DNA from: a virus
DNA: 59,109 nt
Virus record (IMG/VR): IMGVR_UViG_3300030102_001767
Coordinates: 1-59,109 of that record
Strand: one strand, 5' to 3'
The position numbers were made by a program, and so were the translations under genes. Of this stretch, positions 23,631 through 32,829 are shown in pieces. The notes under the pieces were generated by a model. It did not search any database and was not told the origin of the DNA. It was given only the letters and a program-made list of their open reading frames with translations. Numbering within the stretch: the first letter of the stretch is position 1; every line of letters starts with the position of its first letter.

Positions 23631-24584
23631 ATGAGTATTTTAGTAGTAAACAGTTTAAAAAATTCAGCAGGTAGTTCTCCAACTTTAACCATACCAACTG
23701 CTGATGGCACTGACGGACAAATCTTACAATCATCAAATAATTCAGGTAATCTTGTTTTTGGAGGAGCTCAGATAGAAGCACAGAATGGAACTAACATAAC
23801 TTTTCCTGCGAGTGCAGCTGATGATCGTACTTTTGTTACTGATGCAAATGGTAATTTAACAGCAACTGAGGCAGGAGGTAATCCAATGAATACTCCTGAC
23901 AATACACATCAAGGAGAAAGACTTCTTGATAGGTATGTATTTTCAGGAGGAACAGCTACTTCTAGTGTTAGTTTAACTGTACCAACAGGTTACACAAATA
24001 CTGATTTAAATACTATAAGAACTATGAAATTTGTTATGAAAGGCATACAACTTGGAGCTGGTAGTTCTTTTAGACCTACTTTAAGACTTTTAGAACAAGA
24101 CGGAACAGATTTTTTTAGTGGTAGTGGAAGCAACCCTAGTGCTACTTATGCTAGGTTTGGAGTAGAAGGTAAAACTTATAGTTCTGCTGTTACTAACTTT
24201 AACAATGGCTCTCAAGAAAAGTATCTGACTAGAGAGAATGTAAACAGAAGCTCTAGTGGACTTAGTAATCAAGATTATTTTAGTTCAACTAATATAAGTC
24301 AATATGAAGCTCTTAATGGTTCATCTTGTTTTAATGGTATAGTTTATATTAATCCAACTAGTTCTCCTACTATGATTTCAAAAATTGATTATATTGATAA
24401 TTCAAATCAAGCAAATTTTTATAATGAACAATGCTATCTTGGTAATTTAGCTGGTCAATTAGCTTCTGGTAATAATACAGGAAGACATCCAATGGGTGTT
24501 CGATTTAGCACTAACACAGGTAATAATATTTCTACAGGTGTTGTTGAATTATACGGAGTATTTAAAGATGGAGTAGTAAGCTAA
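23631..24584 (+). CDS. Tail-fibre-like protein, paralogue 2
   Basis: A 317-residue paralogue. The N-terminal module is ILVVNSLKNSAGSSPTLTIP, TADGTDGQILQSSNNSGNLV, then DRTFVTDANGNLTATEAGGN. The domain beginning at NPMNTPDNTHQGERLLDRYV (about residue 84) is shared with paralogue 3 (NPLSTPDGNHQGIRLCDKYF), so these two are the closest pair. It ends in VELYGVFKDGVVS. It shares one base with the next start. Likely a trimeric fibre or a minor receptor-binding protein. Confidence 0.7.
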   Translation: MSILVVNSLKNSAGSSPTLTIPTADGTDGQILQSSNNSGNLVFGGAQIEAQNGTNITFPASAADDRTFVTDANGNLTATEAGGNPMNTPDNTHQGERLLDRYVFSGGTATSSVSLTVPTGYTNTDLNTIRTMKFVMKGIQLGAGSSFRPTLRLLEQDGTDFFSGSGSNPSATYARFGVEGKTYSSAVTNFNNGSQEKYLTRENVNRSSSGLSNQDYFSSTNISQYEALNGSSCFNGIVYINPTSSPTMISKIDYIDNSNQANFYNEQCYLGNLAGQLASGNNTGRHPMGVRFSTNTGNNISTGVVELYGVFKDGVVS

Positions 24585-25552
24585 TGGGTAAAATAGTCGT
24601 AAAAAAAATACAATCACAAGCAAGTAATACTGCTTTTACTATACCTTCTGCCGATGGTACTACAGGACAAGTTTTAAAGACAGATGGTTCTGCTAATCTA
24701 GGTTGGACAGATAAATCATCAAAAATAGGAAGTGCTGGTATAGATTACACAATGCCTGCTTCTGATGGAACTGCTGGTCAACTATTACAAACAAACGGAA
24801 CTGGTGGAGTTTTAGAATTTGTAAGCCCTGCAACTAATCCATTGTCAACTCCTGATGGAAATCATCAAGGTATAAGACTTTGCGATAAATATTTTTGTGG
24901 TTTAAATGATGCAGCTAATGTTAGTTCTGTTACCTTAACTGTTCCTTCTTCTTACACAACTGAGCCTTCAGATGTTTTAACTTTAGAACTTTATTTAAGT
25001 GGAATGACACAATCACAAACAGTCTCTTATGATGATCATTTTAAAATAACTATGCTAGGTCAAGACGGCTCTACTACTTCTAGAGCAACAGGTAGTCTAA
25101 TTACTATGTATAGTGGATATGGTAATCAATACAAAGACTGGAATGTAGAAAGAAATTGGGGAACTGATCCAACAACAGGTAATGATGTTTATTTCAATGT
25201 TGGACATAATTATAATTCTTATAGCGATAGAACTAGATGGAGCACTACACAGGACACTTTTTCAAAGCATCCTGTTGGTCAATTAATGGCCACTTGGTTT
25301 AACTCTGCTACTTATCCTGTTTGGATGGCACAAGGATCAATGGGAAGAACTAATTTTGCAAGTAATGAATTACCAGGTCAAAGAATTTATCAAAAAGCTG
25401 CTAACTATTCTTCAACAAATGGATTTCATAAAACAACTCCAAGCAATTTAAAACATTCTTTAGGAATGAAAATAGAATGGAAATCTGGTTATACAATGCG
25501 AGATGGTGTTTTTATGTTGTTCGCTAGATTTAAAGATGGCGTAGTATCTTAG
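24584..25552 (+). CDS. Tail-fibre-like protein, paralogue 3
   Basis: A 322-residue paralogue with two copies of the N-terminal beta module (FTIPSADGTTGQVLKTDGSA and YTMPASDGTAGQLLQTNGTG), so the module has been duplicated within the protein. The distal domain shares the PDGNHQGIRLCDKYF start with paralogue 2 and ends in LFARFKDGVVS. It is the longest of the first three. It probably binds the host surface or supports the receptor-binding tip. Confidence 0.7.
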   Translation: MGKIVVKKIQSQASNTAFTIPSADGTTGQVLKTDGSANLGWTDKSSKIGSAGIDYTMPASDGTAGQLLQTNGTGGVLEFVSPATNPLSTPDGNHQGIRLCDKYFCGLNDAANVSSVTLTVPSSYTTEPSDVLTLELYLSGMTQSQTVSYDDHFKITMLGQDGSTTSRATGSLITMYSGYGNQYKDWNVERNWGTDPTTGNDVYFNVGHNYNSYSDRTRWSTTQDTFSKHPVGQLMATWFNSATYPVWMAQGSMGRTNFASNELPGQRIYQKAANYSSTNGFHKTTPSNLKHSLGMKIEWKSGYTMRDGVFMLFARFKDGVVS

Positions 25553-25561
25553 GAGATTTAA

Positions 25562-26647
25562 ATGACATCTAAGATAGTTGTAAATAACATTGAATCATCT
25601 TCAGCGACAAATGATGTTAAAATTAAATCAAGAAATGTAACTTATACAATGCCAACTGCTGACGGCACTAATGGTCAGTTTATGAAAACAGATGGCAGTG
25701 GTAATTTAGGTTTTGCTACAGTTGATACATCCGTAGATCAAACTTCTTTAACAAATACAGTAACAACACCAGGAACAACTTATCAAAGTGAAAAGTTAGT
25801 AAAGGTTCTTGATTATAATAATAATGTACCACCACTTGCTGCACAAAAATTTGATTTTGTAGTTCCCACATCAATGTTTACGGATGATGGTGATACAACA
25901 AAAATGTTTTACATTACTAGATTTAAATTTAAATTTAAAAATCTTTGTTGGTCTTATACTAGTGATAATAACACAACTAACACCACTAGATTATCTGCTT
26001 ATGCTGTACCTTTAAACGCTAGTGGTAGTCCTATTTTATCTAGTAATAATAATTATGAAACTGAACTAAATTGGTATTACTTAGATAATGGTACTTCATG
26101 GAATTCATCTAATGCAACTATGGGTTCTGGTAATTCTTTTACTTATCCTAGAAGTGGTGGAAATCCTTCAAATTATCCACGATCAACAGTTGGGCATCAA
26201 TTTATAAGAAGCAACATGAATCTTTATGCTTCTAATGGTGGATTAGGTGTTAATTATAGATTAAGACAAGGTGTTGATAAATTAACAAGAACTGATAATG
26301 CTAGAATGAATGGATTTAGGGCTAATTTAAATGGAGAGCTTACAATATTAAATGCAAAAAATCAGTGGGATATGGATTTTCATTGTACACATCAAGAAAA
26401 TAATAATCGTAATACTGGAAGAAAAAATGAATCTAGTAGTAATTATCAATCAAGTATGAATTCTAGCACTTGGTATGAGCAAAATACAGCACCTGCACAA
26501 GGCGTAAGGTTGTATTTTTTACCTCACGATTTTAACGATGCTAATGGTGGTAGTTCAGGTAGTTCAGGACAAATAGAAGCACTCAAATGGGGTTTAGCTG
26601 GTGGAATTATAGAATTTTATGCAGATATTAGTAACAATTTCACTTGA
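25562..26647 (+). CDS. Tail-fibre-like protein, paralogue 4
   Basis: A 361-residue paralogue with the module KIVVNNIESSSATNDVKIKS, then YTMPTADGTNGQFMKTDGSG, which aligns to the other three. Its distal domain (about 75-361) is clearly different from paralogues 2-3: Asn/Tyr/Arg-rich, with PRSGGNPSNYPRSTVGHQFI, and no KDGVVS ending. It is the last member, next to the chaperone-like gene, and may be the main receptor-binding fibre. Confidence 0.65.
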   Translation: MTSKIVVNNIESSSATNDVKIKSRNVTYTMPTADGTNGQFMKTDGSGNLGFATVDTSVDQTSLTNTVTTPGTTYQSEKLVKVLDYNNNVPPLAAQKFDFVVPTSMFTDDGDTTKMFYITRFKFKFKNLCWSYTSDNNTTNTTRLSAYAVPLNASGSPILSSNNNYETELNWYYLDNGTSWNSSNATMGSGNSFTYPRSGGNPSNYPRSTVGHQFIRSNMNLYASNGGLGVNYRLRQGVDKLTRTDNARMNGFRANLNGELTILNAKNQWDMDFHCTHQENNNRNTGRKNESSSNYQSSMNSSTWYEQNTAPAQGVRLYFLPHDFNDANGGSSGSSGQIEALKWGLAGGIIEFYADISNNFT

Positions 26648-26690
26648 TTAGTTATTATAAGTAATATAAAAATTTAATAGGAGTATTAAT

Positions 26691-27074
26691 ATGGCAAGAC
26701 CAACACAAGATGATTTTGAAGTCTTTACAACAAGACCTAAAAAAGCAGTTCGTAATTCTGAAGGCGTAAGAGTTGTTGAAGACTATACAGATGCAGAATG
26801 GGATGAAGCTAAAGCTAGTGCACAAGAAATGATAGATAATTATGATGTTGATGCATTTGCAAAAATTAGAGAATACAGAAATAAATTATTAAATGATTCG
26901 GATTGGGGATTAGTCGCTGATACTACATTAACTGAATCTGAGATAGTAGATTTAAAAGCATGGAGAACCAGTCTTAGAGATTTACCTGCATCTCAAGAAG
27001 ACCCTGATGATATTGTTTTTCCTGAGTGTCCTATTGATTATTTAGGTATTGAAGTATTTCAACCATTAGCATAA
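26691..27074 (+). CDS. Tail (fibre) assembly chaperone-like protein
   Basis: A 127-residue protein. The part from about residue 62 reads REYRNKLLNDSDWGLVADTT, LTESEIVDLKAWRTSLRDLP, the R-x2-LL-x2-SDW ... W-x3-LRDLP signature of the phage tail assembly chaperone family that follows fibre genes (Tfa-like, Phage_tail_APC-type). Such proteins help fibre folding. Its place directly after the four fibre-like genes agrees. The start has a TAGGAG ribosome site. Low residual doubt: it could be a small structural protein. Confidence 0.8.
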   Translation: MARPTQDDFEVFTTRPKKAVRNSEGVRVVEDYTDAEWDEAKASAQEMIDNYDVDAFAKIREYRNKLLNDSDWGLVADTTLTESEIVDLKAWRTSLRDLPASQEDPDDIVFPECPIDYLGIEVFQPLA

Positions 27075-27077
27075 AAA

Positions 27078-27293
27078 ATGACTGAGGGAAAAAAAGAGGA
27101 ATGGATTCCTCAACAAAAAGAATTAGAAGCACTTCATACTATGAGAATAGAACATAACTATGATGTAAACTTTTCTGTTATTAGTGATAAAAAAGATTTT
27201 TTAGATGCTTTAATGGAAATAGATTCTTTAGAGCTAGGCAATCAAATTAAACAATTAATAGAATCTCAGGATAGACAATTCACAGTAGAATAG
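27078..27293 (+). CDS. Hypothetical acidic protein, 71 aa
   Basis: A 71-residue, mostly helical, acidic protein (MTEGKKEEWIPQQKELEALH ... DALMEIDSLELGNQIKQLIE). It begins three bases after the chaperone-like gene and has no clear ribosome site, so translation is probably coupled. No family recognised. It may be a partner of the chaperone. Confidence 0.6.
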   Translation: MTEGKKEEWIPQQKELEALHTMRIEHNYDVNFSVISDKKDFLDALMEIDSLELGNQIKQLIESQDRQFTVE

Positions 27294-27327
27294 TGTAAGT
27301 TGTTTATATTAGGAGTAATATAGATTA

Positions 27328-28101
27328 ATGGCACTTGGTTTTACAACATATTCTGAAGCAGCATACGCACAATCTAGCGTAATTAATAATGTTATTGTTA
27401 TACCATCAGGAGTTCAAGCTACAGGTGCTATTGGCAATGTAGGTGTTACATCTCCTGAATTAGTTATACCTACAGGTGTTGAAGCTACAGGCGTTATAGG
27501 ACAAGCTCTTGGTAAAGCAGGATTTGTTTTTGCTAAACCTCGTGGCAATGAAACATTTACTATAACAGTACAAAATGTTGGTGGCTCAAATAAATATTTT
27601 GTAAATGATTTCCAACAACAAATGCCTACTGCATTACATAAAGGCTTTACTTATATATTCGATCAATCAGATTCAAGCAACGCAGGTCATCCATTAAGAT
27701 TTAGCACTACACAAGATGGTTCAAACTATACTGATGGAGTTACAGTAGTAGGAACACCAGGTCAAGCAGGTTCTTACACACAAATTGTAGTAGCTAGTAA
27801 CGCACCATCAACTTTGTATGTAAAATGTAATATTCACAGTGGTATGGGTTTTGCTGTTAGTGTAGAAGCAAATGTTGAAATTAAATCTACAGGTGCAGTT
27901 GGAAATGCAACAGCAATACCTCAAATGATTGTAGTACCTACAGGAGTTCAAGCAACAGGTGCTATTGGTAATGTAAGTATAAAATTAAGTGCAGTTGCAT
28001 CTGTTACAGGTGTTTCTGCTTCAGTAACTACAACAAATGTGTTAGTTTGGAGTGAAGTTGATACAAATCAAAATCCAAATTGGACTGAGATTGCGGCATA
28101 A
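27328..28101 (+). CDS. Tail protein with cupredoxin-like domain
   Basis: A 257-residue protein. Short repeats flank the centre: PSGVQATGAIGNVGV (about 28-42), PTGVEATGVIGQ, and again PTGVQATGAIGNV near residue 210. The middle (about 65-185) has FTITVQNVGGSNKYFVNDFQ, YIFDQSDSSNAGHPLRFSTT, and TLYVKCNIHSGMGFAVSVEA. A His in GHPLRF followed later by C-x2-H-x2-M is the ligand order of cupredoxins, so a copper-type or copper-derived beta sandwich is plausible. Similar domains occur in marine phage tail proteins. Whether it binds metal is unknown. Confidence 0.65.
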   Translation: MALGFTTYSEAAYAQSSVINNVIVIPSGVQATGAIGNVGVTSPELVIPTGVEATGVIGQALGKAGFVFAKPRGNETFTITVQNVGGSNKYFVNDFQQQMPTALHKGFTYIFDQSDSSNAGHPLRFSTTQDGSNYTDGVTVVGTPGQAGSYTQIVVASNAPSTLYVKCNIHSGMGFAVSVEANVEIKSTGAVGNATAIPQMIVVPTGVQATGAIGNVSIKLSAVASVTGVSASVTTTNVLVWSEVDTNQNPNWTEIAA

Positions 28102-28113
28102 AAGGATTAAATA

Positions 28114-29178
28114 ATGGCTACATTTAGTAATTTAGGGTTAAAATTAATATCACAAGGTGATGAAGCAGGTACATGGGGTACAAGCACAAATACAAATTTA
28201 GATATTGTTGATGAATCTCTTCAATATAATTCTAAAAATTTTACATCTGATGCAAATTTAACAATAACAGTAGCTAATGGAACAACAGGTACTTCAGGTT
28301 CTCCAAGTGGTCGTGAGCAAGTTTTAGAATTTACTGATACAGGAAATGTTCTTACAGCTGCTAGAAGTGTTATAATTCAACCATCTACACTTAAAAAAAT
28401 GTGGTTAGTAAAAAATTCAACTGCACGAAGCCTTTTAATTAAAATGAGTAATGGAGATAGTGGTGTAACTATATTAGCAGGAAACGATGCTTTATTATAT
28501 TCTAAAGGAACAGGTAATATGCAATCAAGTGTTGCAGGTTCTCCTGGTGTAAGTTCTTTAGCAGGAACTACTAATCAAGTAGCAGTATCTCAATCATCAG
28601 GTGCAGTTACCTTATCTTTAGATGATTCTCAGGTAAGACTAGTAAATCAATCTGCTTTAACTACAGGAACAACAGTAAATAATATTTATAATTCAACTAA
28701 TTATAATAGATATAAATTTACAGGCTCTGCACAAATAACTGTTGCGAATGGTGGAAGTGGTAATATTCAAATACAACCTATATCTACAACAGGCCAAACA
28801 GGTGTAGGAAATTATTATAGTTCTGGTTTTTATACTGATGTTTCAGCAGGAACACCATCAACAGCTCTTATTAATAATCAACTGGGTGCTAGTTGGACAA
28901 TACCTTTAGCTACAGCAGGTAGTAGTAATCAAATAGACATTTGGTGGGAAATTAATTTAGCAAGAGATACAACATATCAATCAACTTATGGATTTCCATA
29001 TTATGGAACTGGTAAAGTTACATCTAGATCAGGATTAAATGTTGATTCTGCAAGAATAGTAGATTTTAATATGGGTGCTGCGGCAAATGGTAGTTGGAAT
29101 ACATTTGGAGGTTTAAAGTTTACTACTCCTACAAATGTTAATTCAGGTCATTCTATATTCGAAGTTAGTAATTATTAG
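28114..29178 (+). CDS. Tail fibre or tip protein, 354 aa
   Basis: A 354-residue, beta-rich protein starting MATFSNLGLKLISQGDEAGT, a pattern well known at the start of marine phage tail proteins (F-x-N-x-x-L-K-L-x-x-x-G-x-x-AG-x-WG). Residues about 60-135 form a tight beta repeat region, followed by a Gly/Ser/Thr-rich distal domain. It ends NSGHSIFEVSNY. It is likely part of the tail tip or a short fibre. It stands between the cupredoxin-like gene and the lysis-type membrane genes. Confidence 0.7.
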   Translation: MATFSNLGLKLISQGDEAGTWGTSTNTNLDIVDESLQYNSKNFTSDANLTITVANGTTGTSGSPSGREQVLEFTDTGNVLTAARSVIIQPSTLKKMWLVKNSTARSLLIKMSNGDSGVTILAGNDALLYSKGTGNMQSSVAGSPGVSSLAGTTNQVAVSQSSGAVTLSLDDSQVRLVNQSALTTGTTVNNIYNSTNYNRYKFTGSAQITVANGGSGNIQIQPISTTGQTGVGNYYSSGFYTDVSAGTPSTALINNQLGASWTIPLATAGSSNQIDIWWEINLARDTTYQSTYGFPYYGTGKVTSRSGLNVDSARIVDFNMGAAANGSWNTFGGLKFTTPTNVNSGHSIFEVSNY

Positions 29179-29188
29179 GAGTTAAATT

Positions 29189-29398
29189 ATGGCAAAAACG
29201 ACTGTTGCAGATATAGATAAAAAAGTTGCGGTAATAGAACAACAGTTAGTAGACCATGTTAAGTCTTGTGAGCAATTAGCAGTAGAAACTTTAGCTAGAG
29301 TAAAAAGATTAGAATATTTTATAATAGCAACTTTATTTTCTGTTCTTAGTGGAACAGTTTTAGTAGTAGTTCAGCTTATTTCAAGAACAATAAATTAG
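29189..29398 (+). CDS. XhlA-like coiled-coil membrane protein, 69 aa
   Basis: A 69-residue protein: an N-terminal coiled coil (VADIDKKVAVIEQQLVDHVK ... LARVKRLEY) followed by one transmembrane helix (FIIATLFSVLSGTVLVVVQL, about 44-63). This is the build of XhlA/hemolysin-type holin partners. It sits with two further small membrane genes, giving a lysis-type cassette. Activity is inferred. Confidence 0.6.
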   Translation: MAKTTVADIDKKVAVIEQQLVDHVKSCEQLAVETLARVKRLEYFIIATLFSVLSGTVLVVVQLISRTIN

Positions 29399-29406
29399 GA
29401 GAAATT

Positions 29407-29607
29407 ATGTTAAATAATATTATAGAAAAAATTAAATCAAATTTAAAAACATTAAATGAATGGACAAAAGAACCTCAAATAGCTCTAGGTATTTCATGGG
29501 TATTATTAGCTGTAGGATACTTTTTTTCTTCAGTTATATTATTTATTTTAGCTTTAGGTTTAGCTGGATATGGTGTTTATTTAGTTACAAGACCAGAATC
29601 GGAGTAA
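29407..29607 (+). CDS. Small two-helix membrane protein, 66 aa
   Basis: A 66-residue protein with a basic N-terminus and one long or two closely spaced transmembrane helices (ISWVLLAVGYFFSSVILFIL and ALGLAGYGVYLVTR, about 29-62). It lies between the XhlA-like and the three-helix holin genes with a GGAGAAAT ribosome site. It is probably part of the lysis cassette as holin or antiholin; no family signature. Confidence 0.6.
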   Translation: MLNNIIEKIKSNLKTLNEWTKEPQIALGISWVLLAVGYFFSSVILFILALGLAGYGVYLVTRPESE

Positions 29608-29610
29608 ATT

Positions 29611-30072
29611 ATGATAAGTTTACTTGGAAGTTTGGTAGGCTTCAGCACTTCTTTTCTCCCATCTATTCTCGGATTTTTTGAAAAAAAAGCCAAATTTAAG
29701 CAAGACTTGCTTATGCTTGAGGCCAAGGCAAAGTATGCCGAACAAATGTCTAAGTATAAAATACAAGAGCTAGATGCAGAAGCTGACATAGCCGAAGCAA
29801 AAGCTATCTATGCTCATGCTGAACAACTTTCTAAAAATAATTCATCTAAATTTATAGGTGCTTTACAGGCATCAGTACGCCCAGTTATTACTTATTTATT
29901 GTTCTCTGTGTTTGCTTTTGTTAAAGTTACACAAGTTTATATATCAGTACAACAAGGTGAAGACCCATTAGAGGGTGTAGTAGCTGCATGGGATATTGAA
30001 ACGCAAAGCATGTTTTCTGCAATAATTGCATTCTGGTTTGGGAATCGTATGATGAATCAATCGAAAAAATAA
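29611..30072 (+). CDS. Three-helix holin-like protein
   Basis: A 153-residue protein. A hydrophobic N-terminus (LLGSLVGFSTSFLPSILGFF), a charged coiled coil with KYKIQELDAEADIAEAKAIY, then ASVRPVITYLLFSVFAFVKV and MFSAIIAFWFGNRMMNQSKK. The SVRP ... W-FGNR pattern is that of the GTA-type 3TM holin family, which releases particles by opening the inner membrane. With the two small membrane genes upstream it makes a lysis-type cassette. No endolysin gene is recognisable nearby. Confidence 0.75.
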   Translation: MISLLGSLVGFSTSFLPSILGFFEKKAKFKQDLLMLEAKAKYAEQMSKYKIQELDAEADIAEAKAIYAHAEQLSKNNSSKFIGALQASVRPVITYLLFSVFAFVKVTQVYISVQQGEDPLEGVVAAWDIETQSMFSAIIAFWFGNRMMNQSKK

Positions 30073-30073
30073 A

Positions 30074-32266
30074 ATGGCTTATACAGATATTACACCACCA
30101 CCCGGATTAAATAAAATAGGTTCTCGCTATACAGCAAGAAATCAATGGTTTAATGGCAATCTTGTAAGATTTTTTAATGGTATTCCTGAAAAATTAGGAG
30201 GTTGGACTTCTTGGGTTAGTCTTAATCAAACAGCTTCTCCTAATAATAATATTAGATCAATATACCTTTACAAATCTAGTGATAATACAAGGTATACAGG
30301 TGTAGGAACGACATCTAATTATACAATTATAGAAGGAACATCTCCTACAGATATAACTCCTGTTACATCTCTTGTTTTAGGAAATAATCCTGTCGCATGC
30401 GTATCAGGAAATTCTTTTATAACATTTACTTGCACTGATCCACATGGATTGCAGTCAGGAGATTTAGTAAGAATATCAGGTTTAACAGGAACTATAGGAA
30501 GTATAGATTTAACAACATACAATGCTGTAGCTAGTAATTCATATGACACAAGAGTTGTATTAGCAACACCTACTACAACAACTTTTACATTATCAAGCTC
30601 TACAGCTAACGCTACTGCAAGTGGAGGAGGAAACAGTGTTTCTGTTGAAGCATATTTATCTGTTGGTTCAAACGGTTATATTTCAGGTACAGGATGGGGA
30701 GCAAGTGATTGGGGTGGTTTAATTGATAATACAGCTTGGGGTAGTACAGCTTCTTTAGATTATAAAAATCAATTAAGACTCTGGTCAGAAGATAATTTTG
30801 GTGATGATCTTCTTATAAATCCTAGAGGTGGTCCTATATATTATTGGAAAAAATCAAATGGTACAGGTCAACGAGCTAAACTAATTTCTACACAATCTCA
30901 AAGTTTATTTCCAATTAGTCAATCAGAAATAGGATCAACAGCTTTAAATGGTGGTTTAAGTAGAACAGCTACAACAATTAATGTTGTATCTACAGATGGA
31001 TTTTATACACAAAATGGATACTTAATAGTAGGAGATGAGGTTGTTTCTTATACTAATACAACTGCAACATCTTTTACAGGATGTGTAAGAGGTAAAAATA
31101 ATACTATTTCAAAAGCACATTCTACAGGTGCTTCCGTTCAACAATATCAATCAAATGCTCCTTTCTTTTCTTTACAAGTTTTAACAAGTGATCAAGATGG
31201 ACATTGTATATCTTTTGGTTGTAATCCTTATTATCAAGACGATATTAACCCTATGCATATAAGATGGTCAGATTCAGAAAACGCAATGGACTGGACACCT
31301 CGTGCTACAAATTCAGCAGGTGGTGTTGATTTAAGTAGTGGCTCAGAAATTGTTGGTGCTTTATCAGGAAGATCAGAAATACTTATATGGACAGATAAAG
31401 CAATGTATTCTATGCGATTTATAGGAGGAGATTTAGTTTTTCAATTTGATGAAATACAAGATGGAATAACAATGATTTCTCCTAGAGCGGCATCTAATGC
31501 TGGAGCTAGTACATATTTTATGGGTGAAAGAGGATTTTACAAATACTCAGGTGCTGTTGAACCAATACCTTGCCCTGTTCAAAACTATATATTTGATGAT
31601 TTAGATGTTAGTGAACAAAAAAAAGTATTTTCTGTTGCTAATCCTAGATATAATGAAGTTTGGTGGTTTTACCCAAGTAATGAAATGAACTCTACTTACT
31701 CTGGCAATCAAACAGCTAATTCTGATTTAATTCAGGCAGCTCAATCAGCAGACCCAACTAGATGTGTTATTTACAACTATGTAGAAAATACTTGGACAGT
31801 AAGCGATATGTGGCGTTCAGCAGGAGCAACTGCTTATGAAGAAGATTATATGTTATTAGGTCAGCAATTTAATACAACAAATAGTTTTTTAGTTAGACAA
31901 GATGATGGTGATAGAGCTAACAGTTTATCTGCTGATGCTATAGGAGATAATTTTAGTTCATTCATTGAAAGTGGTTCTATTCCTATAGCAGATGGTGACC
32001 AATTTATAGCTATAAAATCATTAATACATGATATGGAAATAGGAGGACAAAATCAATCAGATGTTATAGCAAAATTATCTGTAAGTAATTATCCATCCGA
32101 ATCACCAACATCATCTTCTACAAATACTGTAACAAGTACAACAACAAAAACAGATGTTCGTGCAAGAGGCAGATCAGCAGTTCTTAGATACGAACATAAA
32201 AATCAAGATTCATTTTTTAAAATATATGGCATTAGAGCAGATATTCATCCAGATGGGAGAAGATAA
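30074..32266 (+). CDS. Tail stabilisation protein, P22 gp10-like
   Basis: A 730-residue protein starting MAYTDITPPPGLNKIGSRYT, then WFNGNLVRFFNGIPEKLGGW. The N-terminal pattern, and a beta-rich body with several WWFYPSN-type strands (EVWWFYPSNEMNSTYSG), is that of the packaged-DNA stabilisation or tail-nozzle family (P22 gp10) in marine podophages. It plugs and extends the portal-adaptor tube. Residues about 100-200 contain TFTCTDPHGLQSGDLVRISG, a small inserted beta domain known from such proteins. It is very large compared with P22 gp10. Confidence 0.75.
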   Translation: MAYTDITPPPGLNKIGSRYTARNQWFNGNLVRFFNGIPEKLGGWTSWVSLNQTASPNNNIRSIYLYKSSDNTRYTGVGTTSNYTIIEGTSPTDITPVTSLVLGNNPVACVSGNSFITFTCTDPHGLQSGDLVRISGLTGTIGSIDLTTYNAVASNSYDTRVVLATPTTTTFTLSSSTANATASGGGNSVSVEAYLSVGSNGYISGTGWGASDWGGLIDNTAWGSTASLDYKNQLRLWSEDNFGDDLLINPRGGPIYYWKKSNGTGQRAKLISTQSQSLFPISQSEIGSTALNGGLSRTATTINVVSTDGFYTQNGYLIVGDEVVSYTNTTATSFTGCVRGKNNTISKAHSTGASVQQYQSNAPFFSLQVLTSDQDGHCISFGCNPYYQDDINPMHIRWSDSENAMDWTPRATNSAGGVDLSSGSEIVGALSGRSEILIWTDKAMYSMRFIGGDLVFQFDEIQDGITMISPRAASNAGASTYFMGERGFYKYSGAVEPIPCPVQNYIFDDLDVSEQKKVFSVANPRYNEVWWFYPSNEMNSTYSGNQTANSDLIQAAQSADPTRCVIYNYVENTWTVSDMWRSAGATAYEEDYMLLGQQFNTTNSFLVRQDDGDRANSLSADAIGDNFSSFIESGSIPIADGDQFIAIKSLIHDMEIGGQNQSDVIAKLSVSNYPSESPTSSSTNTVTSTTTKTDVRARGRSAVLRYEHKNQDSFFKIYGIRADIHPDGRR

Positions 32267-32466
32267 TGGCAAGACAACCACTAAGACCAGCACAACAAGA
32301 ATATAATTCTGTAGATGAAGATTTGTTTAGACAACAAGTAACTAATTTTATGAACGAAATAACTAATAAAGTTGATTTAATAGAACAAGTAAAAACAACA
32401 AATAGTGCCAAAAGCGTTAGAAGGCTTCAGTTAATGATGCTTGGTGCACCAAATTGGACAGGATAA
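32266..32466 (+). CDS. Hypothetical protein, 66 aa
   Basis: A 66-residue helical protein (MARQPLRPAQQEYNSVDEDL ... LMMLGAPNWTG), coupled by a one-base overlap to the stabilisation gene and abutting the next. Heptad-like spacing (LFRQQVTNFMNEITNKVDLI) suggests a coiled coil. It is likely a small tail component; unknown. Confidence 0.65.
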   Translation: MARQPLRPAQQEYNSVDEDLFRQQVTNFMNEITNKVDLIEQVKTTNSAKSVRRLQLMMLGAPNWTG

Positions 32467-32829
32467 ATGGCAGATAATTATAAAGTATTAGCTCAATTAA
32501 ATCCTAATGCTGCAACTCAAACAGTTCTTTATACTGTTCCTTTTAGAGAAGGAACAGGAGTTGATGCTTCTTTCCCAGCTCAAACAACTGTTAGTTCTTT
32601 AGTTGTATGTAATAGAGATACATCAACTGCTGATACATTTAGAGTCAGGGTAAAAGTTCGTAATGAAAGTGATGACAACAAACAATTCTTATATTATGAT
32701 AAAACTGTTAATGCTAAAGACACTCTTGCGGCAGTAATTGGTATTACATTAAACGAATCAGATGTCATAGAGGTATATTCTACGAATGGCACTTTAAGTT
32801 TTAACTTATTTGGAGTAGAAACAACATAA
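32467..32829 (+). CDS. Putative tail protein, 120 aa
   Basis: A 120-residue beta sandwich by look: YKVLAQLNPNAATQTVLYTV, VSSLVVCNRDTSTADTFRVR, and YDKTVNAKDTLAAVIGITLN. I know this pattern from marine phage genes near stabilisation proteins. Its stop overlaps the next start. Probably a tail-associated decoration or fibre-base protein. Confidence 0.65.
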   Translation: MADNYKVLAQLNPNAATQTVLYTVPFREGTGVDASFPAQTTVSSLVVCNRDTSTADTFRVRVKVRNESDDNKQFLYYDKTVNAKDTLAAVIGITLNESDVIEVYSTNGTLSFNLFGVETT

